Shown here: in pieces, positions 34,932-44,160 of the stretch | How the letters are laid out: every line of letters begins with the position of its first letter | Position numbering within the stretch: position 1 is the stretch's first letter | Assembly: GCA_016928865.1 (NCBI GenBank) | Contig: JAFGJX010000062.1 | Span: 1-64,000 of the forward strand | Reading direction: 5' to 3' | Length of the DNA: 64,000 bases | Source: Spirochaetota bacterium | Lineage (GTDB): Bacteria > Spirochaetota > UBA4802 > UBA5550 | Notes under the pieces: generated by a model | Seen by the model: the letters and a program-made list of their open reading frames with translations, nothing else | The model's database searches: none | What the model was told of the DNA's origin: nothing | Made by a program: the position numbers and the translations under genes

Positions 34932-35079
34932 GCGCGCCTCTCCGGTCGGGTGTTATTTCGAATGATTTGCGCGCCGCGCAGGCGCGGACCAGTAATAAAT
35001 ATTCATCATGTCCCCGGCCCCCTTCATGCGGCGGGGACTATTGCTAAGCATGACAGAGCCGCATGCAGGGAGGGATTTT

Positions 35080-35526
35080 ATGATACGCGCCGCGTGTGTA
35101 CTCGCCGTTTTGATTGCCGTTACACCGGTATCGGCCCAGCAGATTCAGTTCATCACCGATCTCTCGGAAAAAAAGGTGGTCACCTTCGGCGACGCGGTGA
35201 CCATCTTCATGTACACCCTGGGAAGGGCTCCCGCGGGTTTTGACGCGGACGTTGCCGTGCTTAAGGAGATGAAGCTGCTGAAGCTTAATAAGTATGACAG
35301 GAACGCTCCCCTCAGGCGCGGCATGATCGCCCTGATGGCGGCGAGGCAGCTCAGGCTGAAGGGCTCCCTCTTTTACCTGATGTTCGATACGCAGCGGTAC
35401 GCGCACCGCGCCTGCGTCGCGGAGGAGATCATGGACGCAAGCACCAGCGAGCTTGACACGCTGACCGGAGACGAGCTTCTTGAAGTCATCGCGGCGGTAT
35501 CGGAGCGCATGGAGGCACAACAATGA
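35080..35526 (+). CDS. Small exported protein of unknown function
   Basis: The 148-residue product has a signal peptide (MIRAACVLAVLIAVTPVSAQ) and then a helical mature part with FGDAVTIFMYTLGRAPAGFD and LRRGMIALMAARQLRLKGSL. I do not recognise the family. ATG 35080 follows GGGAGGG, the best start; the frame is open from 35008. The next gene, a predicted outer-membrane protein, overlaps it by four bases (ATGA), which argues for a joint function, perhaps in assembly or as a periplasmic partner of the barrel. Confidence 0.78.
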   Translation: MIRAACVLAVLIAVTPVSAQQIQFITDLSEKKVVTFGDAVTIFMYTLGRAPAGFDADVAVLKEMKLLKLNKYDRNAPLRRGMIALMAARQLRLKGSLFYLMFDTQRYAHRACVAEEIMDASTSELDTLTGDELLEVIAAVSERMEAQQ

Positions 35527-36986
35527 GGCGGATAACGATCATAGCGCTGTCTCTGCTGGTCACGGCCCTCGCGGCCGGCTCTCTGCGCGCGGCTAGGGAT
35601 TCGATAAAGAGCGACCAGTATTTCCCCGAGCTTCAGGGCGACGAGGACATGCGGGTCATAGAATCGAAAAAGAACATGCTGTCGAGCGGGATCAGCTACG
35701 GCGTATGGATCACGCCGACCTTCATGTACCAGGAAACGCCGCAGAGCACCCTGACCTCGCTGACCACAACCTTCCGGGTGTGGTTCAAGACCTATCTCTG
35801 GGACAACAGCTTCCTGTACGTGCGCGGCAAGGACACCTATACCTGGATCATCAGCGATACAGGAGCGGAGAACTATTCGGACACCAACGTTCTCGATCTT
35901 GACATCGGCTATATGGCGATGGCGTCGAAGCGCCGCGAGGTCGATTTCTCCGCCGGCAGGAAATACTTTGTTCTCGGTTCGGGGCTGGTGCTCGACGGCA
36001 GGGGCGACGGAGCGGAGTTTAATTTCTACTCAAAGTATATCAGCATCATGGCGCTCGGATGCTGGACCGGATGGCTGGCGAAGGACGACAACCCCTACGG
36101 CCTGAGCGACCGTGACATTTCGACCGGCGCGAAGCGCGTGTTCGCGGGCGGGAAGCTGTCCACAACCTGGTTCAACCAGACCCTGTACCTGTTCGGCCTT
36201 GCCCAGTTCGATTTCGGCAGGGAGTATTACAATAAAAAAAGGATGCTCACGGCGGCCGTCGCGGGGAACGAAACCTATTTCCAGTACTACGGCCAGAGGA
36301 GCAGGTACGAATCGCAATATTACGGCGCGGGACTCGAGGGCGTGATCGCGAGCGGGCTCTCGTACGCCGGCGAGTTCATCATGGAGCGGGGTAAAAGCTA
36401 TCTTTCAGGCTACACGATCAGGAAGGACATCCTCGCGTATGCGGGCCAGTTCAGGCTCGATTATTATATCGACGTGGTGCTCAAGCCGGTGCTGCAGGCG
36501 CAGTACGCGTTCGGTTCCGGCGATAACAACCGGAAGGACTACCGCGCCCCAAACGGCAACGAGTGGGCCAAGGACCGGGGATTCCTCTACTTCGGCACGT
36601 TCGTGGGCGGGTACGCGCTGAAGCCGCTCCTGTCAAACCTGCACGTGATAAGCGGGAGCCTCTCCTTTTCGCCTTTTTCATGGTCATCAATATTCCAGCT
36701 CAAGAACATGACGTTCACGGCGAAGTACATTTATTACCTGAAATACAAGACCTGGGCTCCCATCAACTACGGTCTGGATGCCACGCGGCCGGATCGCCAT
36801 GTCGGGCAGGGAGTGGACGTGGCTCTCAGGTGGCTGCTCTTCTCGGATTTTTCACTGTTCTGCAATTACGGGTGGTTCAAGCCGGGCAAGGCCTTCGGAT
36901 ACTATTATGATTTCGTGCAGAACCTTACCTATTCCTCCCGCTCGGAGCGTCATTTCGTGATGGCGGGTTGCAACATCAGCTTTTAA
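35523..36986 (+). CDS. Predicted outer-membrane beta-barrel protein
   Basis: The 487-residue product has a signal peptide (RRITIIALSLLVTALAAGSL) and a long body rich in alternating aromatic and polar residues, such as SGISYGVWITPTFMYQET, FYSKYISIMALGCWTGW and TFTAKYIYYLKYKTWAP. It ends in HFVMAGCNISF, with Phe last as in barrels. The RKYFVLGSGLVLDGRGDG stretch is reminiscent of alginate-export-type porins, but I would not assign a substrate. It is coupled by four-base overlap to the small exported protein and followed by the CHASE2 cyclase. Confidence 0.8.
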   Translation: MRRITIIALSLLVTALAAGSLRAARDSIKSDQYFPELQGDEDMRVIESKKNMLSSGISYGVWITPTFMYQETPQSTLTSLTTTFRVWFKTYLWDNSFLYVRGKDTYTWIISDTGAENYSDTNVLDLDIGYMAMASKRREVDFSAGRKYFVLGSGLVLDGRGDGAEFNFYSKYISIMALGCWTGWLAKDDNPYGLSDRDISTGAKRVFAGGKLSTTWFNQTLYLFGLAQFDFGREYYNKKRMLTAAVAGNETYFQYYGQRSRYESQYYGAGLEGVIASGLSYAGEFIMERGKSYLSGYTIRKDILAYAGQFRLDYYIDVVLKPVLQAQYAFGSGDNNRKDYRAPNGNEWAKDRGFLYFGTFVGGYALKPLLSNLHVISGSLSFSPFSWSSIFQLKNMTFTAKYIYYLKYKTWAPINYGLDATRPDRHVGQGVDVALRWLLFSDFSLFCNYGWFKPGKAFGYYYDFVQNLTYSSRSERHFVMAGCNISF

Positions 36987-37084
36987 GAAGAGATTGTTAC
37001 GCCGGGATTCCGCTATGACACGCGAGCCGGAACAGCATCGACAAAATGTTCCCCCTCCGGGTGCGGGAACAGGGAGATAACGAA

Positions 37085-37110
37085 CGGCCTGCGCGGACAC
37101 CGGCAGGCCG
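37085..37110. repeat. Intercistronic hairpin
   Basis: CGGCCTGC (37085-37092) pairs perfectly with GCAGGCCG (37103-37110) around a ten-base loop, in the 146-base gap before the CHASE2 cyclase. There is no T-run, so it is not a classical terminator; it may stabilise mRNA or modulate read-through. Confidence 0.4.
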
Positions 37111-37132
37111 CTGAATTACGAGAGGTGCGCCG

Positions 37133-39892
37133 ATGATAAGAAAATATCTTCAACTGGCCGGGCGGTTCATCGAGAAAAACAGGTATTCCGGCGTTGCAGT
37201 CTCGCTTGTGTCATTCCTGCTGGTAGCGCTCTTCTGTCTGACCACGGTGTACGAGCGGTTCGAGTTGAACCTGTACGACCTCCGGTTCAAGCTCAAGCCG
37301 TCAATTGAAGAATGGGACCGGCTCGCGTTCCTCGATATAGACGAAAACAGCCTCACGATCGTGGGCCAGTTTCCGTGGCCCCGGGACCTGTACGCGCACG
37401 GGATGGACACCCTGAAGGAGATCAACGTCGCGCAGACAAGCTATGATATGATGTTCCTCGACGAATCGCCCCTGACCCTTGATCCGGCCGCGTTTGATAT
37501 GCTGAAGGAAAAGATGAACAAGGAGGGTGGCATAACCCTGTCCGACCTTGACGAGGCCGGTCTGAACAAGGACCGGGTGGTTGCGGACAGCATTGCTTCC
37601 ATGGGACGCGTGGTCCTTTCCTATACAACCAATGACGAGCCGTTAAATTACGACGTGCTCCAGCGTCAGAAGAAGGAATCGTTCAAAATAGCGCAGCGGC
37701 GGTTTTTCGAGAAAGCGAGCGTGAAGCTCTCGCCCGACGAGCTGAAACGATTGGCCCCGCTCGCGGACCCGGACACGAAGAGCATATCCTACCCGATCCC
37801 CGCATTCATGGACGCCGCACGCTCCTTCGGTTTCGTCAACCGCGAGACCGACATTGACGGGACCGTGCGCAAGGTCCAGCTGGTGACGGTATTCGATGGG
37901 CGGATGTATTTTAACCTGGCCATGGTCATGCTGATGGACGCCTGCCGCGTGCCCCTGAAGAATGCCGAGGTATACCCGGGCAAAAGGATCGTGCTGAAAA
38001 AGGCGCTTCATCCCCTGACCCATACGATCGAGGACATCGTAATCCCGATTGACGAACACGGGATGATGTACGTCTCCTGGGCCGGATCGGGGAAGGGCGG
38101 CAGAAGGGAAGATACCTTTCGCCTCGTCCCGTTCTACGCGCTGCTGGAATACCCGCGTCACGTTGAAACCGTGAAGGCGATATTTAAAGAGGAGGACCGC
38201 CTCAAATCCGAACAACTGGCCGGGCTTGAAGAGCAGCTTGAGGACTTTACCGATGCGTTCCAGGCAGCTGGTGGCGATGCGAAAAAGCAATTCGAGGCAG
38301 GCATCGGCGAGCTGAAGAAGCGGATCGGCGCTCTGAAAGAGAACGGTCTCCTGGCCGATCTCGAGGCGCGCATGGAGAAAACCCGGACAGAATACGAAGC
38401 GGCAGCGGATCCGGCGGTCTTAAAGAAGAAATGGGAAGAGATCGTAGACCTCAAGAAGCGCATGAACAGGACGAAGCTTGAATACCAGAAAAATTACGCG
38501 GCCGAGATCGAGAGACTGAAGAAAGAGATCGCCGCAGGGGGCGGGCAGGATAAGCGCGACCAGCTCCGGGACTTCGAATTCATGCACAAGGCCATGGAAC
38601 TGGCGATCCGGGTCGAGGACCTGGCTGACTCAATTGTCCTGATAGGCCTGACCGCGGCCGGCACGCAGGACATTGGCTCCATTCCCCTGCACAACGAGTA
38701 CGCCCGGGTGGGGACCTACCACAACACGATCAACACCATCGTCCAGAACGAATTTATCAGGCGGGTGAACTGGCCGGCCAATCTTGTCATCATGCTATTC
38801 ATTGCCCTTTCCATGGGGTTCGTGATCCAGCGGCTGAACGCAAAGCGGTCGCTCGCCACCATGCTCGCGACGTTCATCGTGCTGAACGCCGCGATCATGC
38901 TCCTGTTCGCGCTGTTCAACATATGGCTGCAGCAGGTGGGGATCGCCCTTGCAATGTTCGTCCCCGCGCTGGCCATCGTGGCCATCAAGTTCATGAGTGA
39001 AGAGAGCCAGAAGCGCTTCATCAAGAGCGCGTTTTCCTATTACCTGTCGCCCAGCGTCATAGACGAGATCATCAAGGACCCGGATTCGCTCGAGCTGGGC
39101 GGCGAGGACCGCGAGATCACCATCTTCTTTTCGGATATAAAGGGATTTTCGACCATATCGGAGAAGCTCACGCCGCGCGAGCTGGTCGTGCGCCTGAACG
39201 AATACCTCACGGAGATGACCGACATCATCCTGAAATACAACGGCACGGTGGACAAATATATCGGCGACGCGATTATGGCGTTTTACGGCGCGCCGGTGCT
39301 GATGCCCGATCACCACGTTCAGGCGTGCCTCGCTGCCATAGACATGAAGAAACGGCTGCGCGAGCTGCAGGAAAAGTGGCGGAAAGAAGACGTTGAGCCG
39401 ATCTTCGCCAGGATGGGTATACACTCCGGCAAAGCGACGGTTGGCAACATGGGGTCGCGCACCAGGATGGACTATACCGTCATGGGCGACGCCGTGAACC
39501 TCGCATCGCGCCTCGAGGGCGCGAACAAGTCCTTCAATACAGCGGCCATGATCAGCGGATCGACCTACGAGGGCGCGAAGAAAGAAATTGACGCGCGCCA
39601 GCTCGGCAGGATCAAGGTGGTGGGAAAGCAGGAGGCGGTCGCCATCTACGAGCTGATGGGGCGCCGGGGGCAGCTGCCGGGAAGGATCTATGAGATGCTC
39701 GAGAAGTACAATCAGGGCAGGGAGTATTTCACGAATCGCGACTGGAAGCAGGCCCGGACCCTTTTCCGCGCCGCGCTCAAAATCGTCCCTGACGACGCGC
39801 CCTCCCGGATCTACGCTGAGCAGTGCGATCAGTATATCAAGACCCCGCCGCCGCGCGGATGGGACGGGGTGTTCGTGCTGAAGACGAAATGA
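37133..39892 (+). CDS. CHASE2-domain adenylate cyclase with coiled-coil insert
   Basis: The 919-residue protein has an N-terminal transmembrane helix (~20-40), a periplasmic CHASE2 sensor, and then a long charged coiled coil (~345-480) within CHASE2, before VLIGLTAAGTQDIGSIPLHN. Three membrane helices follow (~540-620). The class III cyclase domain (~650-830) has the metal-binding Asp of FFSDIKGFST, KYIGDAIMAFYG with its second metal Asp and substrate Lys, and TVMGDAVNLASRLEGA. The Lys/Asp specificity pair favours ATP over GTP. The C-terminus holds about 80 TPR-like residues. It likely reports a periplasmic signal as cAMP. The FecR and barrel genes upstream are its probable partners. Confidence 0.92.
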   Translation: MIRKYLQLAGRFIEKNRYSGVAVSLVSFLLVALFCLTTVYERFELNLYDLRFKLKPSIEEWDRLAFLDIDENSLTIVGQFPWPRDLYAHGMDTLKEINVAQTSYDMMFLDESPLTLDPAAFDMLKEKMNKEGGITLSDLDEAGLNKDRVVADSIASMGRVVLSYTTNDEPLNYDVLQRQKKESFKIAQRRFFEKASVKLSPDELKRLAPLADPDTKSISYPIPAFMDAARSFGFVNRETDIDGTVRKVQLVTVFDGRMYFNLAMVMLMDACRVPLKNAEVYPGKRIVLKKALHPLTHTIEDIVIPIDEHGMMYVSWAGSGKGGRREDTFRLVPFYALLEYPRHVETVKAIFKEEDRLKSEQLAGLEEQLEDFTDAFQAAGGDAKKQFEAGIGELKKRIGALKENGLLADLEARMEKTRTEYEAAADPAVLKKKWEEIVDLKKRMNRTKLEYQKNYAAEIERLKKEIAAGGGQDKRDQLRDFEFMHKAMELAIRVEDLADSIVLIGLTAAGTQDIGSIPLHNEYARVGTYHNTINTIVQNEFIRRVNWPANLVIMLFIALSMGFVIQRLNAKRSLATMLATFIVLNAAIMLLFALFNIWLQQVGIALAMFVPALAIVAIKFMSEESQKRFIKSAFSYYLSPSVIDEIIKDPDSLELGGEDREITIFFSDIKGFSTISEKLTPRELVVRLNEYLTEMTDIILKYNGTVDKYIGDAIMAFYGAPVLMPDHHVQACLAAIDMKKRLRELQEKWRKEDVEPIFARMGIHSGKATVGNMGSRTRMDYTVMGDAVNLASRLEGANKSFNTAAMISGSTYEGAKKEIDARQLGRIKVVGKQEAVAIYELMGRRGQLPGRIYEMLEKYNQGREYFTNRDWKQARTLFRAALKIVPDDAPSRIYAEQCDQYIKTPPPRGWDGVFVLKTK

Positions 39893-39902
39893 AACGGCGG
39901 TC

Positions 39903-40544
39903 TTACAGTTTTTCCATCTCGTCCAGAAATTTTTCTATCGGCTGCGCCCCCACCAGGCTGGTGGTTTCATTAATGATGATGCGCGGCACACCGGAGACCT
40001 GATATTTCTGGACCAGGTGCGGGAAGATGGCTGAATCGACCATGTCTGCCCTGATTCTCCTGTTTTCAAGCGCAAGGCGGTGTGCGGTGCTCACGGCACC
40101 GGGGCAGTAGGGTCAGGTGACCATGATGAATACCTGTATATGCACGTCTTTCTGAACTGCGGCGATGCGGGACGCGACCGGCTCCTTCAATGGTTCACGG
40201 AGTCCCGAGACCTCTATCAGGCTTCCGATGAACGAGTTGATCTCGTACCCGCCGGGAAGCCCGAAAAACCTGATGCCCGTGTCGGTGCCGTCTCTATCAG
40301 CCATGGCAATGGCAGGTATTTTGTCGATGTGGAGCCTGTCAGCGGCTTCCCTGTCTTTCTGGAAGTCGTATACCGACAGCTTTATTGCGTCAGACATGCC
40401 GGCGAACTCATCCACGAATGTGTGGGTGTCCTTGCAGGCGGCGCACTCGAACTCCTGGGTGAAATAGGAAAGGCGCACTGGACCCTTCATCTTCCCGAGT
40501 ATACCGGTGATCTGTTGCTTTAACGTATCATCAAACAGGGCCAT
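39903..40544 (-). CDS. Selenocysteine-containing protein disulfide oxidoreductase (double thioredoxin/glutaredoxin fold)
   Basis: Read as one 213-residue protein with UGA at 40113-40115 decoded as selenocysteine (Sec144). The N-terminal thioredoxin unit carries CAAC (Cys34, Cys37) in FECAACKDT. The C-terminal unit reads MVT-Sec-PYCPGAV, i.e. CPYC with Sec for the first Cys (Sec144, Cys147), then the cis-Pro region SGVPRIIINE. The frame is open through both halves and the length matches two-fold PDO/GlrX-type proteins. A hairpin follows the UGA at 40083-40106. AGGAGGT precedes ATG 40544. Annotated naively, this becomes two short genes or a pseudogene. It presumably reduces or exchanges disulfides or peroxides. 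SelA, SelB, SelC and SelD must be encoded elsewhere. Confidence 0.85.
40083..40106 (-). promoter_or_regulatory. Candidate bacterial SECIS element
   Basis: On the minus strand, GGTGC (40100-40096) and GCACC (40090-40086) form a stem around loop CGTGA, extended by TGC/GCA after a three-base bulge. The loop starts 17 bases after the UGA, and a G is among its first two bases. Both agree with the features I recall for bacterial SECIS elements (16-37 bases, small apical loop). It lies inside the coding region, as in bacteria. Confidence 0.6.
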
Positions 40545-40895
40545 GGTTTACCTCCTTTTTTATCGATGATGCCAGACATCGTCTGTCATGCCTGTAATAC
40601 ATGGGTTACCGGTGAGAGCGGAGCCCGGAAAATCAGCGCGTTTGATGAAATACCCGGATTTTATAACCCTGCATACCAATCCAGCATAGAATAGCAGTGA
40701 TAAGCTTAAATCGCAAGAAATTTTTAAGAGGAACATGCCCGCAGCGGCCACATGTGTCATGGTTTCTGTCTTTCTGGAGAGGTGAACATTATTATAGCGC
40801 TGATTCCTCCGGGATGCGAGGCGGTAACTTTTTTACTTTACAGATTCCTAATCCCCTGTATACCTACCCTAGCTATACAACCACCGGAGAACGCG
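40545..40895. other. 351-base gap without a recognisable gene
   Basis: Divergent intergenic region between the selenoprotein and ctpA. Short frames on both strands lack ribosome-binding sites and homology. The extended upstream frame of ctpA reaches 40752, but its extra residues look unlike a signal peptide. I see no clear promoter. Confidence 0.5.
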
Positions 40896-42266
40896 ATGTT
40901 CAAAAAACTGAAAGAGCGGCAGGCGCACCTGCTGATACTGACCTTCCTTACCGGGCTGTTCATAGGCATCAATGTGTCGTTCCTGGCTTCGGCCACGGAG
41001 CCGGCCCACAGGTACCTCGACTATTTTCACCGGGTCTACCAGCTTGTCCTGACCGAGTACGTTGACACGGCGTCGCCGAAGGATATGTTTTACGGCGCCA
41101 TAAAGGGGATGATCAATTCCCTGAACGATCCCTTTACCCGTTTTCTTGACGAGCAATCCTTCGAAGAATTGAAAGAGATGACCACGGGCAAATTCCAGGG
41201 CGTCGGCATTGAGATAACCATCCAGGACGGCAGGGTGGTCGTGGTGACGCCGATAGACGATTCGCCGGCGATGAAGGCGGGGATCCTGTCCGGAGATATC
41301 ATTACCACCATCGACGGGAAGTCGATCAAGGGCATGAAACTGGAAAAGATCGTGAAACTGATCCGGGGCAAACCGAGCAGCACGGTCAAGCTCCGGGTTA
41401 AGCGCGACGGCTATGACGGACCGCTCGAATTCGAGCTCGAGCGTGCGCCGGTGAAGATCACGAGCGTCGAATACGGCATCATGCCGGACAGGAATATCGG
41501 ATACCTGAAGATAAAGAATTTCGGCTCTGAAACGACCCGGGACGTGACCCGGGCGATCAAGGATTTCAACAGGAAGGGAATCTCGAAAATCGTTATCGAC
41601 GTCCGGAACAACCCGGGAGGCCTGCTTAACTCCGCCATCGAGATTTCAGAGCTCCTCCTGGAGCGGGGCAAGACGATCGTATCGACGCGCGGCAGGGAGG
41701 GGAGCGGCAGGGTGCAGTTCTTCAAGTCGGAGAGCGAGCCAATCTACCGCGGCGAGCTGATCATGCTGATGAACAAGGGTTCGGCGTCTGCGTCGGAGAT
41801 CCTTGCGGGAGCAATCAGGGACAATGACAGGGGCAAGCTCATCGGCACGAAAACCTTCGGCAAGGGATCGGTGCAGAAATCGTTTAACCTGGACGACGAC
41901 ATCGGCGTTGCAATCACGGTGGCGCGCTACTACACGCCGTCGGGTGAGCTGATACACAAGAAGGGGATTCGGCCGGACTATGACGTACCACTCGAAAAGC
42001 TTTCTGAAAAGGATATGAAAAACCTCAAGGCGGTCCGCGAAAAGAAACTTCTCGAGCGGTTCGTTCACAAGGATACCGGGTATACTTCCGAAACCAGGGA
42101 AGCGTTTCACAGCTATCTTTCTGCTAACGGCGTGGACCTTGACGCGAAGACGGCCGATTTCTTCTTAAAGGAGTGGATTTTCCGTTTCAGGAAAAAGCCG
42201 CTCTATGATATGGAATTCGACCGGCAGCTCGCTGAAGCGGTCAGGCACCTGGCCGCGGCGAAGTGA
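40896..42266 (+). CDS. ctpA: C-terminal processing peptidase, S41 family
   Basis: This 456-residue protein has an N-terminal transmembrane segment (LLILTFLTGLFIGINVSFLA), a linker, a PDZ domain (~95-180, FQGVGIEITIQDGRVVVV) and the S41 protease domain. The nucleophile Ser lies in NKGSASASEILAGAI and the general-base Lys in GTKTFGKGSVQK. It trims or degrades periplasmic and outer-membrane proteins, usually after a nonpolar C-terminus. GGAGA lies before ATG 40896, which fits the signal anchor; the frame is open to 40752. tsaD follows at once. Confidence 0.94.
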   Translation: MFKKLKERQAHLLILTFLTGLFIGINVSFLASATEPAHRYLDYFHRVYQLVLTEYVDTASPKDMFYGAIKGMINSLNDPFTRFLDEQSFEELKEMTTGKFQGVGIEITIQDGRVVVVTPIDDSPAMKAGILSGDIITTIDGKSIKGMKLEKIVKLIRGKPSSTVKLRVKRDGYDGPLEFELERAPVKITSVEYGIMPDRNIGYLKIKNFGSETTRDVTRAIKDFNRKGISKIVIDVRNNPGGLLNSAIEISELLLERGKTIVSTRGREGSGRVQFFKSESEPIYRGELIMLMNKGSASASEILAGAIRDNDRGKLIGTKTFGKGSVQKSFNLDDDIGVAITVARYYTPSGELIHKKGIRPDYDVPLEKLSEKDMKNLKAVREKKLLERFVHKDTGYTSETREAFHSYLSANGVDLDAKTADFFLKEWIFRFRKKPLYDMEFDRQLAEAVRHLAAAK

Positions 42267-42277
42267 GTTGCTTGTCC

Positions 42278-43261
42278 ATGACCATCGGACTCGGCCTTGA
42301 GAGCTCCTGCGATGAAACCGCTGCCGCGGTCGTGAAGGACGGCAGGACCGTTCTCGCCAATATCATATCCAGCCAGATAGACCTCCACCGTGTGTATTAC
42401 GGCGTGGTGCCTGAGATCGCATCCCGTGCGCACCTGGAGACCATCAATATCCTGATCAACCGAGCGCTCGATGAAGCGGGAATATCGTTCGCCGATCTCG
42501 ATTACGTTGCGGCGACGAACAGGCCGGGGCTGGTGGGATCTCTCCTCGTGGCGCTCCAGTCGGCAAAGGTCATCTCCTATGCCCTGAAGATACCCCTGAT
42601 CGGGGTGAATCACCTGGAAGCCCACCTGTATGCGGCATTCCTTGAAGGACGCGAGCCGGAATATCCCTATATCGGCCTCCTGGTATCGGGCGGCAATACC
42701 GTGCTCTACCATGTCCGGGGCGTGGGCGACATGGAGGTGATCGGCCGTACTGTGGACGACGCCGCGGGCGAGGCCTTTGACAAGGTAGCGAAACATATGG
42801 ACCTGGGATATCCGGGCGGACCGGTCATAGAAAGGCTCGCCCGCACTTCGGGGCGAAAGCCGATCCTCTTTCCCAAAATACTTCCGGAGCCGGGAGACCA
42901 GCGCTTTTCATACAGCGGCATCAAGACCGCCGTGGTAAATTACCTTGCCGCCAATCCCGGGGCAGACCAGGCGGACGTGGTGCACAGCTTTCAGGAGCGG
43001 GTGCTGGAGATACTGGCGCGGCGCGCCTTTGCCGCGGCCCGTTCGCGGGGGATTCGCACGATCGTGGTAGCGGGCGGGGTAGCGGCGAACGGCAGGCTGC
43101 GCGCACTGCTTGCGGAAGGCAGGCGGGACGGCGAGGAGATCATCATCCCGTCGCCGATCCTGTGCACGGACAACGCGGCCATGGTGGCGGGGATCGGGTA
43201 CCGATACTTCGCCGGCGGCCGGTTCGACGGCATGGACATTGACGTGCGTGCCCGGGCGTAA
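42278..43261 (+). CDS. tsaD: tRNA N6-adenosine threonylcarbamoyltransferase TsaD
   Basis: The protein has the classical N-terminus IGLGLESSCDETAAAVV, the metal-binding HxxxH in GVNHLEAHLYA, the phosphate loops LVSGGNTVLYHV and VAGGVAANGRLR, and DNAAMVAGIGY. It transfers the threonylcarbamoyl group to A37 of ANN-decoding tRNAs, with TsaB and TsaE partners located elsewhere. It is ~327 residues, near the family norm. ATG 42278 is preferred on homology; GTG 42263 overlaps the ctpA stop and is possible. It is likely cotranscribed with ctpA. Confidence 0.95.
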   Translation: MTIGLGLESSCDETAAAVVKDGRTVLANIISSQIDLHRVYYGVVPEIASRAHLETINILINRALDEAGISFADLDYVAATNRPGLVGSLLVALQSAKVISYALKIPLIGVNHLEAHLYAAFLEGREPEYPYIGLLVSGGNTVLYHVRGVGDMEVIGRTVDDAAGEAFDKVAKHMDLGYPGGPVIERLARTSGRKPILFPKILPEPGDQRFSYSGIKTAVVNYLAANPGADQADVVHSFQERVLEILARRAFAAARSRGIRTIVVAGGVAANGRLRALLAEGRRDGEEIIIPSPILCTDNAAMVAGIGYRYFAGGRFDGMDIDVRARA

Positions 43262-43355
43262 TTTTACTTGATTTAATTGACCGGAGCGGGTACTATTATC
43301 CCGGGGAATGCGCATGGCTCCATGCCGGCGCATACATCAGGTGCGGGTAACGGCA

Positions 43356-44108
43356 ATGACGAAAACGGGCGTAAGCTTTAACAATCTCGTCGATTTTTCC
43401 CTGAAGATGCTGGAGGATCCGGAACTGTCGGGAGATGCGAAGGAACAGTTTGTCAGGATCCTCGTCGATTATTTTTTCGGCGCCGAAAAGGGCGAGAACC
43501 GCAGCATCGAGCTTTTTCTGAACAACATCGAGCCCCCGTCCTTCATAGGGACGGTAAAATCGGTATTCGATATTTCCGTCGATGAGCTGAGGGACTATGT
43601 CAGAGGAACCACGATGAATGATTCGCTTGCAGGAAGGATCATGCTCTCTCCGCAGTACCTGAAGGCGTTTTACCCTCACCACGCACCCTCCTTTAACAAG
43701 CTCCCGGAGGACGCGCGGTTTGAGCTGATGGACGCGATCAGGGAAAAGAACGATACCATTATATCGGCATTTGAGAAGATGCTCGAGGACCGGGAAGCGG
43801 ACAAAAAGAGGAAAGTCATCACGCTTGTAGCGCTCATTATCAAGAATACGCACCACCGGACTGGCGCTCCCTTCAACAGGCTGCCAAAGAGCGTGGAGGA
43901 GATCATCAGGTCGACATACCATAACACGGACGAAGTGTTCACCGCAAGCCAGAAGCAGATGGCGGACCTGCTGGATGACACGAAGATCAAGCAGATGGTA
44001 AAGACCATGTTCATGGTCAAGCAGTTCAAGGACATTACCGGCATAGCGGAGATTTTCAAGGAAGAGCTGGAGCGATATCGGAAGAGAACGGTCCTGGCGC
44101 GGGGCTGA
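43356..44108 (+). CDS. Hypothetical protein, helical
   Basis: The ~250-residue product is soluble, charged and almost entirely helical, with no signal peptide or membrane segment. Segments such as SFNNLVDFSLKMLEDPELSG and MKMLEDREADKKRK-like stretches have heptad character. I recognise no domain. ATG 43356 is the likeliest start; 43308 is in frame. It sits between tsaD and another unknown gene at 44161, both on the same strand with short gaps (94 and 52 bases), so the two unknown genes probably form one unit. Confidence 0.68.
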   Translation: MTKTGVSFNNLVDFSLKMLEDPELSGDAKEQFVRILVDYFFGAEKGENRSIELFLNNIEPPSFIGTVKSVFDISVDELRDYVRGTTMNDSLAGRIMLSPQYLKAFYPHHAPSFNKLPEDARFELMDAIREKNDTIISAFEKMLEDREADKKRKVITLVALIIKNTHHRTGAPFNRLPKSVEEIIRSTYHNTDEVFTASQKQMADLLDDTKIKQMVKTMFMVKQFKDITGIAEIFKEELERYRKRTVLARG

Positions 44109-44160
44109 CGCCTGCGGAGCCCGGCCTGGTAGAAATTGTCAACAAAGGTTCGCGCGGAAA

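Noticed and set aside
40113-40115. Reading the two halves at 39903-40544 as a pseudogene with a nonsense mutation
   Set aside because: The stop falls exactly on an active-site cysteine position, both halves are otherwise intact, and a SECIS-like hairpin follows; Sec is the better explanation.
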